Assembly (NCBI GenBank): GCA_910577805.1
Contig: CAJTOE010000003.1
Location: 1 to 46,326, forward strand
Source of the DNA: an uncultured Oscillospiraceae bacterium
Lineage (GTDB): Bacteria; Bacillota; Clostridia; Oscillospirales; Oscillospiraceae
Direction: 5' to 3'
Length of the DNA stretch: 46,326 nt
The notes under the pieces are model-generated. The model did not search any database and was not told the origin of the DNA. It saw nothing but the letters and a program-made list of their open reading frames with translations. Below, piece after piece: positions 1 through 7,127 of this stretch; position 1 is the stretch's first letter, and every line of letters begins with the position of its first letter. Made by a program: the position numbers and the translations under genes.

Positions 1-324
1 GTCCCGGCCCACGGTGCAGTGGGGACGTATGTAGGCAAAGGGTCCCACATGCGCGCCGGCACGGATCGTGCTCTCACTGCACTGGGAGGAGTTGATGGTC
101 ACGTTGTCCTCCACGGTGCAGTCGGTCAGCATGGTGTTGGGGCCGATCTCGCAGTTCTGGCCTACTGTGGTGTTCCCCCGCAGGATGGTCCCAGGCAGCA
201 GAAGGGTGCCCGCGCCTACGGTCACGGTGTCCTCCACGTAGACGGCGCTGGGGTCCATCATGCGCACGCCGGCCTGAAGCAGGCTCTGGCGCTTTGCCTC
301 CAGCGAGGCGGTGTAGTCATCCAT
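1..324 (-). CDS. GlmU-like left-handed beta-helix protein (3' end cut by window)
   Basis: The first 108 codons are visible and the gene runs off the window. The protein starts MDDYTASLEAKRQ and passes into hexapeptide-repeat sequence with VGAGTLLLPGT, CEIGPNT and GPFAYIRP. These match the start of the C-terminal acetyltransferase domain of GlmU (bifunctional UDP-GlcNAc synthesis). The uridylyltransferase domain that should precede them is absent: an ATG at 324 with GGAGG at 336-340 opens directly into the linker and beta-helix. It may therefore be a stand-alone acyltransferase half rather than full GlmU. The active-site part lies outside the window, so the substrate cannot be judged. Family match seen; function inferred. 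Confidence 0.75.
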   Translation of the reverse strand, partial: MDDYTASLEAKRQSLLQAGVRMMDPSAVYVEDTVTVGAGTLLLPGTILRGNTTVGQNCEIGPNTMLTDCTVEDNVTINSSQCSESTIRAGAHVGPFAYIRPHCTVGRD

Positions 325-432
325 ATAAGAATTTACCTCCAATTCTTATTTCAAAAGCATTATAGCATAGACGGGCGGATTTTTTTACCCCCTTTTTCAA
401 ATTTTTTTGAAAAAATTTTTCAAAATTTTTGA

Positions 433-483
433 AGGGCTGGCCTGCGCTTGCGGAATGGGTCGAAATTTGGTATAATTTTGGGT
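433..483 (+). promoter_or_regulatory. Promoter of small-peptide cassette 1 (copy 1 of a 51-bp repeat)
   Basis: TTGCGG (448-453), a 17-bp spacer and TATAAT (471-476) form a strong SigA-type promoter. The whole 51-bp block 433-483 recurs without a mismatch at 965-1015, while the sequence on either side differs. An A/T-rich run of imperfect inverted TTCAAA/TTTGAA motifs (about 395-431) lies just upstream. Confidence 0.75.
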
Positions 484-532
484 ACCTGCCCAAGGAATCT
501 CCACCCCCATAACGGGAAGGAGGTGAATTCCC

Positions 533-628
533 GTGGAGCATTGGTCTTCGTTTTTTGTATCGGTGGCCGCAGGTGTAGTGAGCTTCTACATTTGCAAATG
601 GTTTGACAGGTACACAAGGGGCAGGTAA
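533..628 (+). CDS. 31-residue membrane peptide, cassette copy 1
   Basis: A GTG start 6 nt after an ideal AAGGAGGTGA (517-526) opens a 31-codon frame ending at TAA 628. The peptide has a polar start (MEHWSS), about 16 hydrophobic residues (FFVSVAAGVVSFYICKW) and a basic tail (FDRYTRGR). It is homologous to the peptide at 1056-1151, sharing FFVS, Y-x-CKW and D-R near the C-terminus. Each copy has its own promoter and terminator. One hydrophobic segment with a charged tail is the layout of type I toxins and holin-like peptides, and small CKWLD-type peptides are common in gut Firmicutes as hypothetical proteins. No antisense RNA promoter was proven. Coding is supported by the conserved pair; the toxin role is inference. 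Confidence 0.65.
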   Translation: MEHWSSFFVSVAAGVVSFYICKWFDRYTRGR

Positions 629-635
629 ATGCAAA

Positions 636-676
636 AGCCATCTGGAGAGCAGCAACCTCTCCAGATGGCTTTTTTG
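636..676 (+). terminator. Terminator of cassette 1
   Basis: A 14-bp perfect stem, AGCCATCTGGAGAG (636-649) with CTCTCCAGATGGCT (657-670), has a 7-nt loop and is followed by TTTTTGCTTT. It sits 7 nt after the stop codon of the small peptide gene. Confidence 0.9.
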
Positions 677-795
677 CTTTGTGAATACCCGTGGAATACT
701 AGCATTTGTTGGTCAGCACCATTATAGCACAATCAGGACTGGAAATGCAAGTGGGAAATTGGGGTTTTCTAGTTGTAGGGGGGATGTGACTTTGG

Positions 796-852
796 GGTTC
801 ACCCTCATCCCTCACGGCTTCGCCGTGCCTCCTTCCCCCGCGAGGGGGAAGG
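796..852. repeat. GC-rich intergenic repeat with two hairpins
   Basis: The stretch 677-979 has no gene. It holds CACGGC-ttc-GCCGTG (813-827) and CCTTCCCCC-gcga-GGGGGAAGG (831-852), preceded by TTCACCCTCATCC. I recognise this type of double-hairpin sequence as a dispersed intergenic repeat in Oscillospiraceae genomes (from memory, not searched). Shorter related pieces (CGGCTTCACCCTCA) occur at 14,863-14,899 and 17,464-17,500. Function unknown; a REP or small non-autonomous element is possible. Confidence 0.55.
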
Positions 853-964
853 CAGCATACCGCACCGACTGTGGGGCCCGACTCCCTGGGCGGGCCATTT
901 TGCTGAGGCTTCAGGCGATCTCCAAAGCCGCCCCCCTTACGCACTGCATCTTTCAAATTTTCGT

Positions 965-1015
965 AGGGCTGGCCTGCGCTTGCGGAATGGGTCGAAATTT
1001 GGTATAATTTTGGGT
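965..1015 (+). promoter_or_regulatory. Promoter of small-peptide cassette 2 (copy 2 of the 51-bp repeat)
   Basis: TTGCGG (980-985), a 17-bp spacer and TATAAT (1003-1008). Identical to 433-483 over 51 bp, whereas the peptide coding sequences downstream have diverged, which suggests the promoter block is under constraint or recently copied. Confidence 0.75.
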
Positions 1016-1055
1016 GCTGCCCCCTCTATACCGGCACCAGAAGGGGGTGAGATCC

Positions 1056-1151
1056 ATGGACCTTCTCGTCGAATTCTTTGTGTCGGCCGGAGCAAGCATA
1101 GCTGCCTACTATGTTTGCAAGTGGCTTGACCGGCACGCAAAGGGACAGTAA
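1056..1151 (+). CDS. 31-residue membrane peptide, cassette copy 2
   Basis: An ATG start after AAGGGGGTGA (1041-1050) gives 31 codons to TAA 1151: polar start MDLLVE, a hydrophobic middle (FFVSAGASIAAYYVCKW) and the tail LDRHAKGQ. Same length and architecture as 533-628, with clearly diverged bases but a conserved peptide pattern, which argues for selection on the protein. It has its own promoter, ribosome site and terminator. Probably a single-pass membrane peptide; a toxin-like or holin-like function is inferred from shape only. Confidence 0.65.
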   Translation: MDLLVEFFVSAGASIAAYYVCKWLDRHAKGQ

Positions 1152-1165
1152 GCCCGCAACAAAAT

Positions 1166-1205
1166 GGCCCCCAGAGAGCTGCCACTCTCTGGGGGCCGGT
1201 TTTTT
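1166..1205 (+). terminator. Terminator of cassette 2
   Basis: GGCCCCCAGAGAG (1166-1178) pairs with CTCTCTGGGGGCC (1185-1197) over a 6-nt loop, followed by GGTTTTTTA. The stem sequence is unrelated to the terminator of cassette 1 although the promoters are identical. No gene is seen between here and 1331. Confidence 0.9.
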
Positions 1206-1331
1206 AGGGGTGAGAAATTGGACCTTCCCGTCAATTTCTTCTGAGGAGATTATATCACAGCTGGGATAGAAAATGCAAGTAGGAAATGTTTTTGCGGTGA
1301 CGGATGAGGGTGTTCCCCCTTACGTACCGTT

Positions 1332-1850
1332 TTACGACGCCTGGACCAATTCCGGCTCTGTCTGAGGCTCGATGGGCTTCACACCCAACTGCTCCCGCAG
1401 CTGGCGGGGGTGGTAGAGGTGGGAGAACTCCACACCGGCGCACAGCGTATCCACCAAATCCACCAGCCAGGCCTCAATAGACCGGGGCAAGGCTCCGCCC
1501 AGAGGCCACATGTGGGACAGAATGATGTTGCGTTCCTTCTTGCTCAGGGAGGTGAGCTTTGCCGCGTTCCGGGCGGCGGCCCGCGGGTGGTCAAAGCACT
1601 GGTTGCCCGGATGGGCGGATTTGTCCTTGGGGTTATACAGGTACAGGTCATGGAGCAGTCCGCCCCGTGCTGCCGCCGCCGCGTCCAGATGCAGCAGCCG
1701 TGCGCACCGATAGGACCAATAGGCCACAAACAGGGAGTGGTCCAGGCAGGTCACCCGCCCATGATGCTTCCACTGGCCCATCGAACGTACCGGCTGGGAT
1801 TCCAGAAGCTCCCCGGTCGTGCGGACAAACTCCTTCAGGTAGTGGTTCAT
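1332..1850 (-). CDS. HD-domain protein, probable phosphohydrolase
   Basis: 172 residues from ATG 1850. GAAAGGGG (1861-1868) lies 10 nt upstream; an in-frame TTG at 1859 would sit too close to it. The sequence shows an upstream His (LDHSLF, H38), the HD pair in GGLLHDLYLY (67-68) and further His residues (SHMWPL), the metal-binding pattern of the HD superfamily. Members are metal-dependent phosphohydrolases acting on nucleotides or similar phosphates; the substrate here cannot be told. It is monocistronic, downstream of proA but separated from it by a terminator. Confidence 0.7.
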   Translation of the reverse strand: MNHYLKEFVRTTGELLESQPVRSMGQWKHHGRVTCLDHSLFVAYWSYRCARLLHLDAAAAARGGLLHDLYLYNPKDKSAHPGNQCFDHPRAAARNAAKLTSLSKKERNIILSHMWPLGGALPRSIEAWLVDLVDTLCAGVEFSHLYHPRQLREQLGVKPIEPQTEPELVQAS

Positions 1851-1951
1851 GGCAATCAAGCCCCTTTCACTTAAATCTTGATTCCATCATACCGCAAAAT
1901 ATTCTGTTTGTCATGTGGAAAATGATGTTTTTATGAAATCTTAATATTTTG

Positions 1952-1976
1952 TAAACGGCGGGGGAAGAACCCGCCG
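1952..1976 (-). terminator. Terminator after proA
   Basis: CGGCGGG (1956-1962) and CCCGCCG (1970-1976) form a 7-bp stem. Read on the minus strand it lies just past the proA stop and is followed by TTTACAAAATATT. Confidence 0.7.
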
Positions 1977-1984
1977 CGATACGT

Positions 1985-3214
1985 TCAGCGAATCTGCCCC
2001 TGTCCCCGGATCACATAGCGCAGCGTACAAAGCTCCATCAGGCCCATAGGCCCGCGGGCGTGGAGTTTTTGGGTGGAAATACCCATCTCACAGCCCAAGC
2101 CGAACTCCCCGCCGTCGGTGAAGCGGGTGGAGGCGTTATGATAGACGGCGGCGGAGTCCACGCCCCGGAGAAACGCTTGTGCCGTCTCCGGGTTCCGGGT
2201 GACGATGGCCTCACTGTGGTGGGTGGAGTGGGCGGCGATGTGTTCCATGGCCTCCTCCACGCCGGACACCAGCTTGACAGCCAGGATATAGTCCAAAAAT
2301 TCCGTATCAAAGTCCTGGTCTCCGGCGGGAGTCCCGGCAATGATCCGGGCCGCGCCGGGGTCCAGCCGCAGCTCCACCTGAGCCAGGCGCTGGGCCAAAC
2401 GGGGCAGAAATTCCGGGGCGGCGGCTTCGTGGACCAGACAGACCTCCGCCGCGTTGCACACGCTGGGGCGGCTGCACTTGGCGTTCTCCACGATGTCCAA
2501 GGCCATCTCCAAATCCGCGTCCTTGTCCACGTAGATATGGCAGATGCCGGTGCCGGTCTCAATGATCGGAACCGTGGCGTTTTCCACACAGGAGCGAATC
2601 AAACCCGCGCCGCCTCTGGGAATGAGCAGGTCCACCAGTCCGTTGGCGCACATCAGCTCCGTGGCGCTTTGGCGGGTGGTGTCCTCCACCAGACACAGCG
2701 CGTCCTGGGGAAGGCCCGCGGCGGTCAGGCCTTCCTGTAATGCCTCCACAATGGCGGCGGCGGAGCGGTGGGCCTCTTTTCCCCCCCGGAGGACGCAGGC
2801 AGACCCGGCCTTCAGGGCCAGGGCGGCGGCGTCACTGGTGACATTGGGGCGGCTCTCGTAGATGATGGCAATGACCCCCATCGGCGCGGCGGTCTTTTCC
2901 ACCACCAATCCGTTAGGCCGTTCCACCCGGTTCAGCACGGTCCCCACCGGGTCGGGCAGCGCGGCGACCTCCCGCACCCCCTGGGCCATTCCGGAAATAC
3001 GCTCCGGGGAGAGGGCCAGCCGGTCCAGCATCACGTCCGAGACCGTCCCCCTGGCCGCGTCCAGGTCCAGCCGGTTGGCCGCTAAAATCGCCTCCTGATG
3101 CCGCTCCAGGGCGTCCGCCATCGCCAGCAGAGCCTTGTTTTTCGTCTGCGTCCCGGCCAGAGCCATTGCACTCTTGGCTCCCTTGGCCCGCTGCAGCAGT
3201 TCTTGCGTTGTCAT
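1985..3214 (-). CDS. proA: Gamma-glutamyl phosphate reductase
   Basis: 409 residues, close to the usual length. ProA reduces gamma-glutamyl phosphate with NADPH to glutamate semialdehyde, the second step of proline synthesis. Visible signatures are IIYESRPNVT (117-126), an aldehyde-dehydrogenase fold throughout, and the catalytic Cys253 in RPSVCNAAE. The ATG at 3214 is preceded by GGAGGGG that overlaps the end of proB, with only 4 nt between the proB stop and this start, so the two are probably translationally coupled. A longer upstream open frame exists but would overlap proB heavily. Last gene of the proline operon. Confidence 0.95.
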   Translation of the reverse strand: MTTQELLQRAKGAKSAMALAGTQTKNKALLAMADALERHQEAILAANRLDLDAARGTVSDVMLDRLALSPERISGMAQGVREVAALPDPVGTVLNRVERPNGLVVEKTAAPMGVIAIIYESRPNVTSDAAALALKAGSACVLRGGKEAHRSAAAIVEALQEGLTAAGLPQDALCLVEDTTRQSATELMCANGLVDLLIPRGGAGLIRSCVENATVPIIETGTGICHIYVDKDADLEMALDIVENAKCSRPSVCNAAEVCLVHEAAAPEFLPRLAQRLAQVELRLDPGAARIIAGTPAGDQDFDTEFLDYILAVKLVSGVEEAMEHIAAHSTHHSEAIVTRNPETAQAFLRGVDSAAVYHNASTRFTDGGEFGLGCEMGISTQKLHARGPMGLMELCTLRYVIRGQGQIR

Positions 3215-3218
3215 GGCG

Positions 3219-3992
3219 TTACCCCTCCGTCTTTCCCAAAAATCGCGTGCCCACTTTTTTTCCGTCCATGATGTCATAGAGGACCTTCGGCCGTTCGCCG
3301 TTGGTGATTATCATATCACAGTCCATCTCACTGACCATCTTTGCGGCCCGGAGCTTAGTCGCCATCCCGCCGGTAGCCAGCCCGCTGCCCACGCCCCCGG
3401 CCAGGGACTCGATCTCCGGGGTGACCGCCTCCACCACGGGGATCAGCGTTGCACCGGGGTCCTTCCGGGGGTCGGCGGTGTAGAGGCCCTCAATGTCACT
3501 CAGAAGCACCAGCAGGTCCGCCCGGACGGCACAGGCCACGATAGCGCCCAGGGTGTCGTTGTCGCCCACCTTGATTTCGGCGGTGGCTACGGTGTCGTTC
3601 TCGTTGATGATGGGCAAAGCGCCCAGCTCCAGCAGGCGTTCCATGGTGTTTTCGAAATTCTGGCGGCGCTCCGGGTCCTCCACGTCCTGGCCGGTGAGGA
3701 GGATTTGTGCAACCGTGTGGTTGTACTGGGTAAACAGCTTGTCATAGGTGTACATCAGCTCACACTGGCCCACAGCGGCGGCGGCCTGCTTGGTGGGCAT
3801 ATCGGAGGGTTTTCCGGGGAGCATGAGCTTGCCTACCCCCATGCCGATGGCCCCGGAGGAGACGAGGATAATTTCGTGCCCCGCGTTTTTCAGGTCGCTG
3901 AGGACCTTGACCAGCTCCTCCACGTGGCGGATGTTGAGCCGCCCGGTGGCGTGGGCCAGGGTGGATGTGCCGACTTTGATGACTGCGCGCAT
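3219..3992 (-). CDS. proB: Glutamate 5-kinase, short form without PUA domain
   Basis: 257 residues. ProB phosphorylates glutamate to gamma-glutamyl phosphate, the committed and normally proline-inhibited step. The amino-acid-kinase fold is complete: VIKVGTSTL near the N-terminus, LVSSGAIGMG, INENDTV, GDNDTLGA and GGMATKLRAA. It ends soon after the kinase domain, so the C-terminal PUA domain of the roughly 370-residue E. coli-type enzyme is missing. Short ProB forms are known. ATG 3992 has AAGGAGG 7 nt upstream. It follows the coiled-coil gene by 27 nt and precedes proA by 4 nt. Confidence 0.95.
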   Translation of the reverse strand: MRAVIKVGTSTLAHATGRLNIRHVEELVKVLSDLKNAGHEIILVSSGAIGMGVGKLMLPGKPSDMPTKQAAAAVGQCELMYTYDKLFTQYNHTVAQILLTGQDVEDPERRQNFENTMERLLELGALPIINENDTVATAEIKVGDNDTLGAIVACAVRADLLVLLSDIEGLYTADPRKDPGATLIPVVEAVTPEIESLAGGVGSGLATGGMATKLRAAKMVSEMDCDMIITNGERPKVLYDIMDGKKVGTRFLGKTEG

Positions 3993-4019
3993 ATAGGTGC
4001 CTCCTTCCGGCGTAATGCC

Positions 4020-4484
4020 TTACTGTGCCTTTTTCAGTCCTGCGATATCCTGCTGCATGGATTTAAACGCAATCTTCAGCAGTCTAACATCGTCCTCCAA
4101 TACCTCCACGCGGCTTTTGGGGGCGAGCGTCTCCAGGATATCCATAATCGCGCCGTGTCCCTCGTAAAGCAGGTCCAGCTTGCGGGTCACCTCGGTTTCC
4201 ATCAGAACTGCGGTGCGCTGGGAGCGCTCATCCAGCTTTTCCAGCAGTTCACCGTGTTTCTTCAGCTCTGCACTGTGTTCCTCCAGAATTTGGCTGTGCT
4301 GCTCCAGGATTTTGCTGTGCTCTTCCAGAATTTTGCTGTGTTTCTCCAGCGTTTCTCCATGCCTCTCCAGCATTTCTCCATGCCTCTCCAGCATTTCTCC
4401 ATGCTTCTCCAATGTCTGATTGATTGCCGCAAACATTTGGTCATGATGCCCCAGGATTTCCAGAATCTTTTCTTCGTTACTCAT
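4020..4484 (-). CDS. Heptad-repeat coiled-coil protein inside the proline operon
   Basis: 154 residues, function not recognised. Residues 25-87 consist of nine successive seven-residue units (LEKHGEM, LERHGEM, LERHGET, LEKHSKI, LEEHSKI, LEQHSQI, LEEHSAE, LKKHGEL, LEKLDER), with Leu at the first position of every unit and His at the fourth in eight of nine: a long, regular parallel coiled coil. The DNA shows matching near-perfect 21-bp repeats, so the number of units could vary between strains. A second helical stretch follows (VEVLEDDVRLLKIAF). No signal peptide or membrane span. ATG 4484 has GAGGAGG upstream. It lies between proC and proB in the same transcript; a scaffolding role is only a guess. 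Confidence 0.85.
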   Translation of the reverse strand: MSNEEKILEILGHHDQMFAAINQTLEKHGEMLERHGEMLERHGETLEKHSKILEEHSKILEQHSQILEEHSAELKKHGELLEKLDERSQRTAVLMETEVTRKLDLLYEGHGAIMDILETLAPKSRVEVLEDDVRLLKIAFKSMQQDIAGLKKAQ

Positions 4485-4520
4485 TGTGCTGCCTCCTCAT
4501 AAAAATACAATCGGTTCCGG

Positions 4521-5327
4521 TTACTGTTTTCCTAATTCCTTCGTCTTTTCAAACGCCGCTATCACTGCCTCAAACGCCGCCGAGCGCACTCCGGTCCGCT
4601 CCAGCGCCCGCACCCCCTGGATGGTGCTTCCGCCGGGGGAGCATACCGCGTCCTTCAGCACGCCGGGGTGGGTGCCGTTTTGCAGCATCAGCTGTGCGGT
4701 CCCCGCCATAGTCTGGGCCGCGTAGGCCAGCGCCTTGGTCCGGGGCAGGCCGCAGGCTACCCCGCCATCTGCCAGCGCCTCCAAAAACAGCGCGCAGAAG
4801 GCCGGGCCGCAGCCAGACACCGCGCTGGCCGCGTCAATCAGAGCTTCCGGCACCGGGTCCACCAGCCCGGCTGGAGCCAGCAGCGCCTGAAACGCGTCCA
4901 GCTCCTCCTGGGAGGCTCCCAGCCCGCACACCTGGATGACCCCCATCCCGACAGCGGCGGGGGTGTTGGGCATCAGACGGATAACCGGGCAGTCCAACCC
5001 TGCCAGCTCCCGGATACGCTGGGTGGTCAGACCTGCGGCCATGGACGCCAGGACAAACCGGTCCTCCCGGCCCGCCAGCGCCGGCCCAAGCTCCGCCAGC
5101 ACCCCCGCCATCATTTGGGGTTTTACGCCCAGGAAAATCAGTGTACAAGCTTTGGCGATCTCCTCATTGGGCACCGCCTGGCCGTGCAGCTCCGCCGCCA
5201 GCTCCTGGGCCTTGGACGGGGTCCGGTTGGCGAAAAATAACTGGGAAGCCGGACTCCCCTGGGCCGCGGCGCGGGCCAACACGCCGCCCATAGTTCCGGT
5301 GCCGATAAAACCAATCGTCTGATACAT
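4521..5327 (-). CDS. proC: Pyrroline-5-carboxylate reductase
   Basis: 268 residues. ProC reduces pyrroline-5-carboxylate to proline with NAD(P)H. The start MYQTIGFIGTGTMGG is the N-terminal Rossmann nucleotide-binding loop. FLGVKPQMM, VIRLMPNTPAAVG and the C-terminal dimer-domain pattern AVSGCGPAF and SPGGSTIQG are diagnostic. ATG 5327 was chosen because the Rossmann motif starts at once and AGGAGG lies about 10 nt upstream; the longer frame adds an unrelated MSLEGGYCS leader. Third-from-last step order is not kept: proC precedes proB and proA in the operon. Confidence 0.95.
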   Translation of the reverse strand: MYQTIGFIGTGTMGGVLARAAAQGSPASQLFFANRTPSKAQELAAELHGQAVPNEEIAKACTLIFLGVKPQMMAGVLAELGPALAGREDRFVLASMAAGLTTQRIRELAGLDCPVIRLMPNTPAAVGMGVIQVCGLGASQEELDAFQALLAPAGLVDPVPEALIDAASAVSGCGPAFCALFLEALADGGVACGLPRTKALAYAAQTMAGTAQLMLQNGTHPGVLKDAVCSPGGSTIQGVRALERTGVRSAAFEAVIAAFEKTKELGKQ

Positions 5328-5350
5328 GGAACAGTATCCTCCTTCCAAAC

Positions 5351-6121
5351 TCACAGCAAATCACTGACCAGCTTCACCGCCAGCAGGCCCAGTACCACAA
5401 AGAACATGGGCCGGATCACCTTCGCGCCACCCTTGAGCGCCAGGCCGGAGCCGATGTAATTTCCCAAAATGTTGCACAGCGCCGCCGGGACCCCTACCGC
5501 CCAGACCACCTGGCCCGCCAGGGCAAAGGTGACCAGGGAGGCAGCGTTGGAGGCGGAGTTGACCACCTTCGTGTTGCCGGAGGCCCGCAGCAGGTCAAAG
5601 CCCGCCAGGGTCGTGAATGCCAGCATCATAAAGGTCCCTGCGCCGGGGCCGAAAAAGCCGTCATAACCTCCCACCACAAAGCCGATGCCCACACAAATGG
5701 CCATCAGGACCTTGGGGGAGTGCCGGCCGGTCTTATCCTCCGCACCCAGCTGGGGCTGGAACAAAATAAAACCTCCCAGAATGGGGACCACTGCCAGCAG
5801 CAGGTAGTTCAGGAATTTCGCGGCCACCCGCATTGCCAGCTGGGACCCCAGAGCGGAGCCCACCAGCGCGGCCAGGGCGGCAGCGGCGGCGGTGGGGACA
5901 TGGAGCTGTTTGCGCTGGATGAAGCGGCCGGTGGCCAGAAAGGTGCCGAAGGCGTTGCCGCACTTGTTGGTGCCCAGAGCCAGAGGGGCGGGCAGTCCGG
6001 CAATCAGGTAAGCGGGCAGGGAAATCAGCCCGCCGCCGCCGGCCACTGAGTCGATGAGTCCGGCCAGAAACACGAGGGGGCACACGATGGCCCAGATGGG
6101 AAGCAGTTCTTGCAGTGTCAT
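5351..6121 (-). CDS. TauE/SafE-family membrane permease
   Basis: 256 residues, mostly hydrophobic, with about eight predicted membrane segments. The repeat halves carry the family patterns AGLIDSVAGGGGLISLPAYL and GGYDGFFGPGAGTFMM, the latter at the start of the second half. TauE/SafE proteins export sulfite, sulfoacetate or related organic anions; the substrate here is not inferable. ATG 6121 is chosen over the in-frame ATG at 6157 because that codon overlaps the promoter -10 box (6156-6161). First gene of the operon leading into proC, 23 nt downstream, so a link to amino-acid or osmolyte traffic is possible. Confidence 0.8.
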   Translation of the reverse strand: MTLQELLPIWAIVCPLVFLAGLIDSVAGGGGLISLPAYLIAGLPAPLALGTNKCGNAFGTFLATGRFIQRKQLHVPTAAAAALAALVGSALGSQLAMRVAAKFLNYLLLAVVPILGGFILFQPQLGAEDKTGRHSPKVLMAICVGIGFVVGGYDGFFGPGAGTFMMLAFTTLAGFDLLRASGNTKVVNSASNAASLVTFALAGQVVWAVGVPAALCNILGNYIGSGLALKGGAKVIRPMFFVVLGLLAVKLVSDLL

Positions 6122-6155
6122 AGCGTGGAAAATCCTCTCTCTTTCAGATAAAGTC

Positions 6156-6184
6156 ATTATGCCATATTTTCGCAGGGAAGTCAA
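6156..6184 (-). promoter_or_regulatory. Promoter of the tauE-proC-proB-proA operon
   Basis: On the minus strand TTGACT (6184-6179), a 17-bp spacer and CATAAT (6161-6156). It places the transcript start just upstream of the permease start codon at 6121 and is the only good promoter seen ahead of the five-gene operon. Confidence 0.75.
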
Positions 6185-6249
6185 TTTGCCGGACAGACAG
6201 TCCTATTATTTGCAGGGTGGGGGGATTCCCCCATTTTCTCTCTATAAAC

Positions 6250-6337
6250 CAAAAAAACGGTCGAAAACGACCGGAATTGCATGAAATAAACATTTATTTC
6301 GCCTTATAAAAACGAACCGTCCTAAAACGGTGCGTTT
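6250..6337 (-). terminator. Terminator(s) after the TetR gene
   Basis: Two hairpins follow the stop at 6344 on the minus strand. The first is an 11-bp stem with one mismatch (AAACGaACCGT with ACGGTgCGTTT, about 6310-6337). The second is CGGTCG-tttt-CGACCG (6258-6273) followed by seven T residues, a classical intrinsic terminator. Confidence 0.75.
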
Positions 6338-6343
6338 CTGCGT

Positions 6344-6976
6344 TTACGTCTCCTGGCCGCCCCCGCCGAATGTCAGGTAGCCGCTCAGGCCTGTCGCCAG
6401 CAGCTGGAACACGGTGTCCTCCGTCTCCTGGTTGTCGGGGAGCACTCCTTCCACCACATACTTGGCGTACATCACAGTCGTGGTCAGCACATGCAGCCAC
6501 AATAGGTCCTGGTTGATCCGGTCCAGACAGGGAAACATCGCTTTAAAGGCGGTAACCATCTTCATAAACGAGCCGAAATAGTTGACCTCCCGGATCTTGT
6601 CATACCCTGGAAAGGCGGCGCCGTCCCGGAACCGGTGGTAAAACGCGGTTTCGTCCGGGTGGGACAGCCAGAACCGGAAATAGGGCTGCCACAGGCTTCG
6701 GACCGCGCCCAGCGGGTCGGTCTGCATACTCTGCGGGTCAAACCTCAGATGGTCGAAAATCGCCGCCGCCTGCTGGTCCACGTAAGTAAAGCACTCGGTC
6801 AGCACCTGGTCCTTTCCATCAAAGTAGCGGTAGATTGCCCCAGGGGATATCCCCGCCAGCTCGCTGATGTTCTGGATGCGGACGCCTTCCAGACCATACT
6901 GGCGCACGGCTTTCATGGCCGCGAAAATAATTCGCATTTTGGTGTCGTCCAGAGCAATCACATCCCCTTCAAACAT
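6344..6976 (-). CDS. TetR/AcrR-family transcriptional regulator
   Basis: 210 residues. The N-terminal DNA-binding domain is clear (residues 13-60: IIFAAMKAVRQYGLEG, ISELAGISPGAIYRYFDGKDQVL), followed by a helical ligand domain of unknown specificity. The start MFEGDV at 6976 is chosen because the promoter (TTGTCA-17-TATAAT) lies between 7008 and 7036, inside the longer open frame, so upstream start codons cannot be used. A single gene between two terminators, with no obvious divergent target; it may act at a distance or on itself. The inverted pair TGTAT-t-ATACA (about 7005-7015) at the -10 box is a candidate operator. Confidence 0.85.
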   Translation of the reverse strand: MFEGDVIALDDTKMRIIFAAMKAVRQYGLEGVRIQNISELAGISPGAIYRYFDGKDQVLTECFTYVDQQAAAIFDHLRFDPQSMQTDPLGAVRSLWQPYFRFWLSHPDETAFYHRFRDGAAFPGYDKIREVNYFGSFMKMVTAFKAMFPCLDRINQDLLWLHVLTTTVMYAKYVVEGVLPDNQETEDTVFQLLATGLSGYLTFGGGGQET

Positions 6977-7007
6977 TTTCTTCTGCCTTTTTCTCCCTTG
7001 ATAATGT

Positions 7008-7036
7008 ATTATACACTGGATTTTTTCCATTGACAA
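7008..7036 (-). promoter_or_regulatory. Promoter of the TetR gene
   Basis: Minus strand TTGTCA (7036-7031), 17-bp spacer, TATAAT (7013-7008). The -10 region is embedded in TGTATtATACA, which could be an autoregulatory operator. Confidence 0.75.
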
Positions 7037-7089
7037 TACTCTTTTCTCAATTATGAGGCATTTTCACCAAAATTTAGCGGTTTTGCCAA

Positions 7090-7120
7090 GAAAAAAGGGA
7101 CGGCTTTTCCGCCGTCCCTT
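7090..7120 (-). terminator. Terminator of the gdpP-ftsH operon
   Basis: AAGGGACGGC (7095-7104) and GCCGTCCCTT (7111-7120) form a 10-bp stem. On the minus strand it lies right after the ftsH stop and is followed by TTTTTTCTT. Confidence 0.9.
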
Positions 7121-7127
7121 ATCTTTT

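Noticed and set aside
3135..4502. 455-codon open frame on the plus strand
   Set aside because: It is the antisense shadow of proB, the coiled-coil gene and the proA start; third-position GC bias opens frames opposite real genes. Its sequence has no family pattern.
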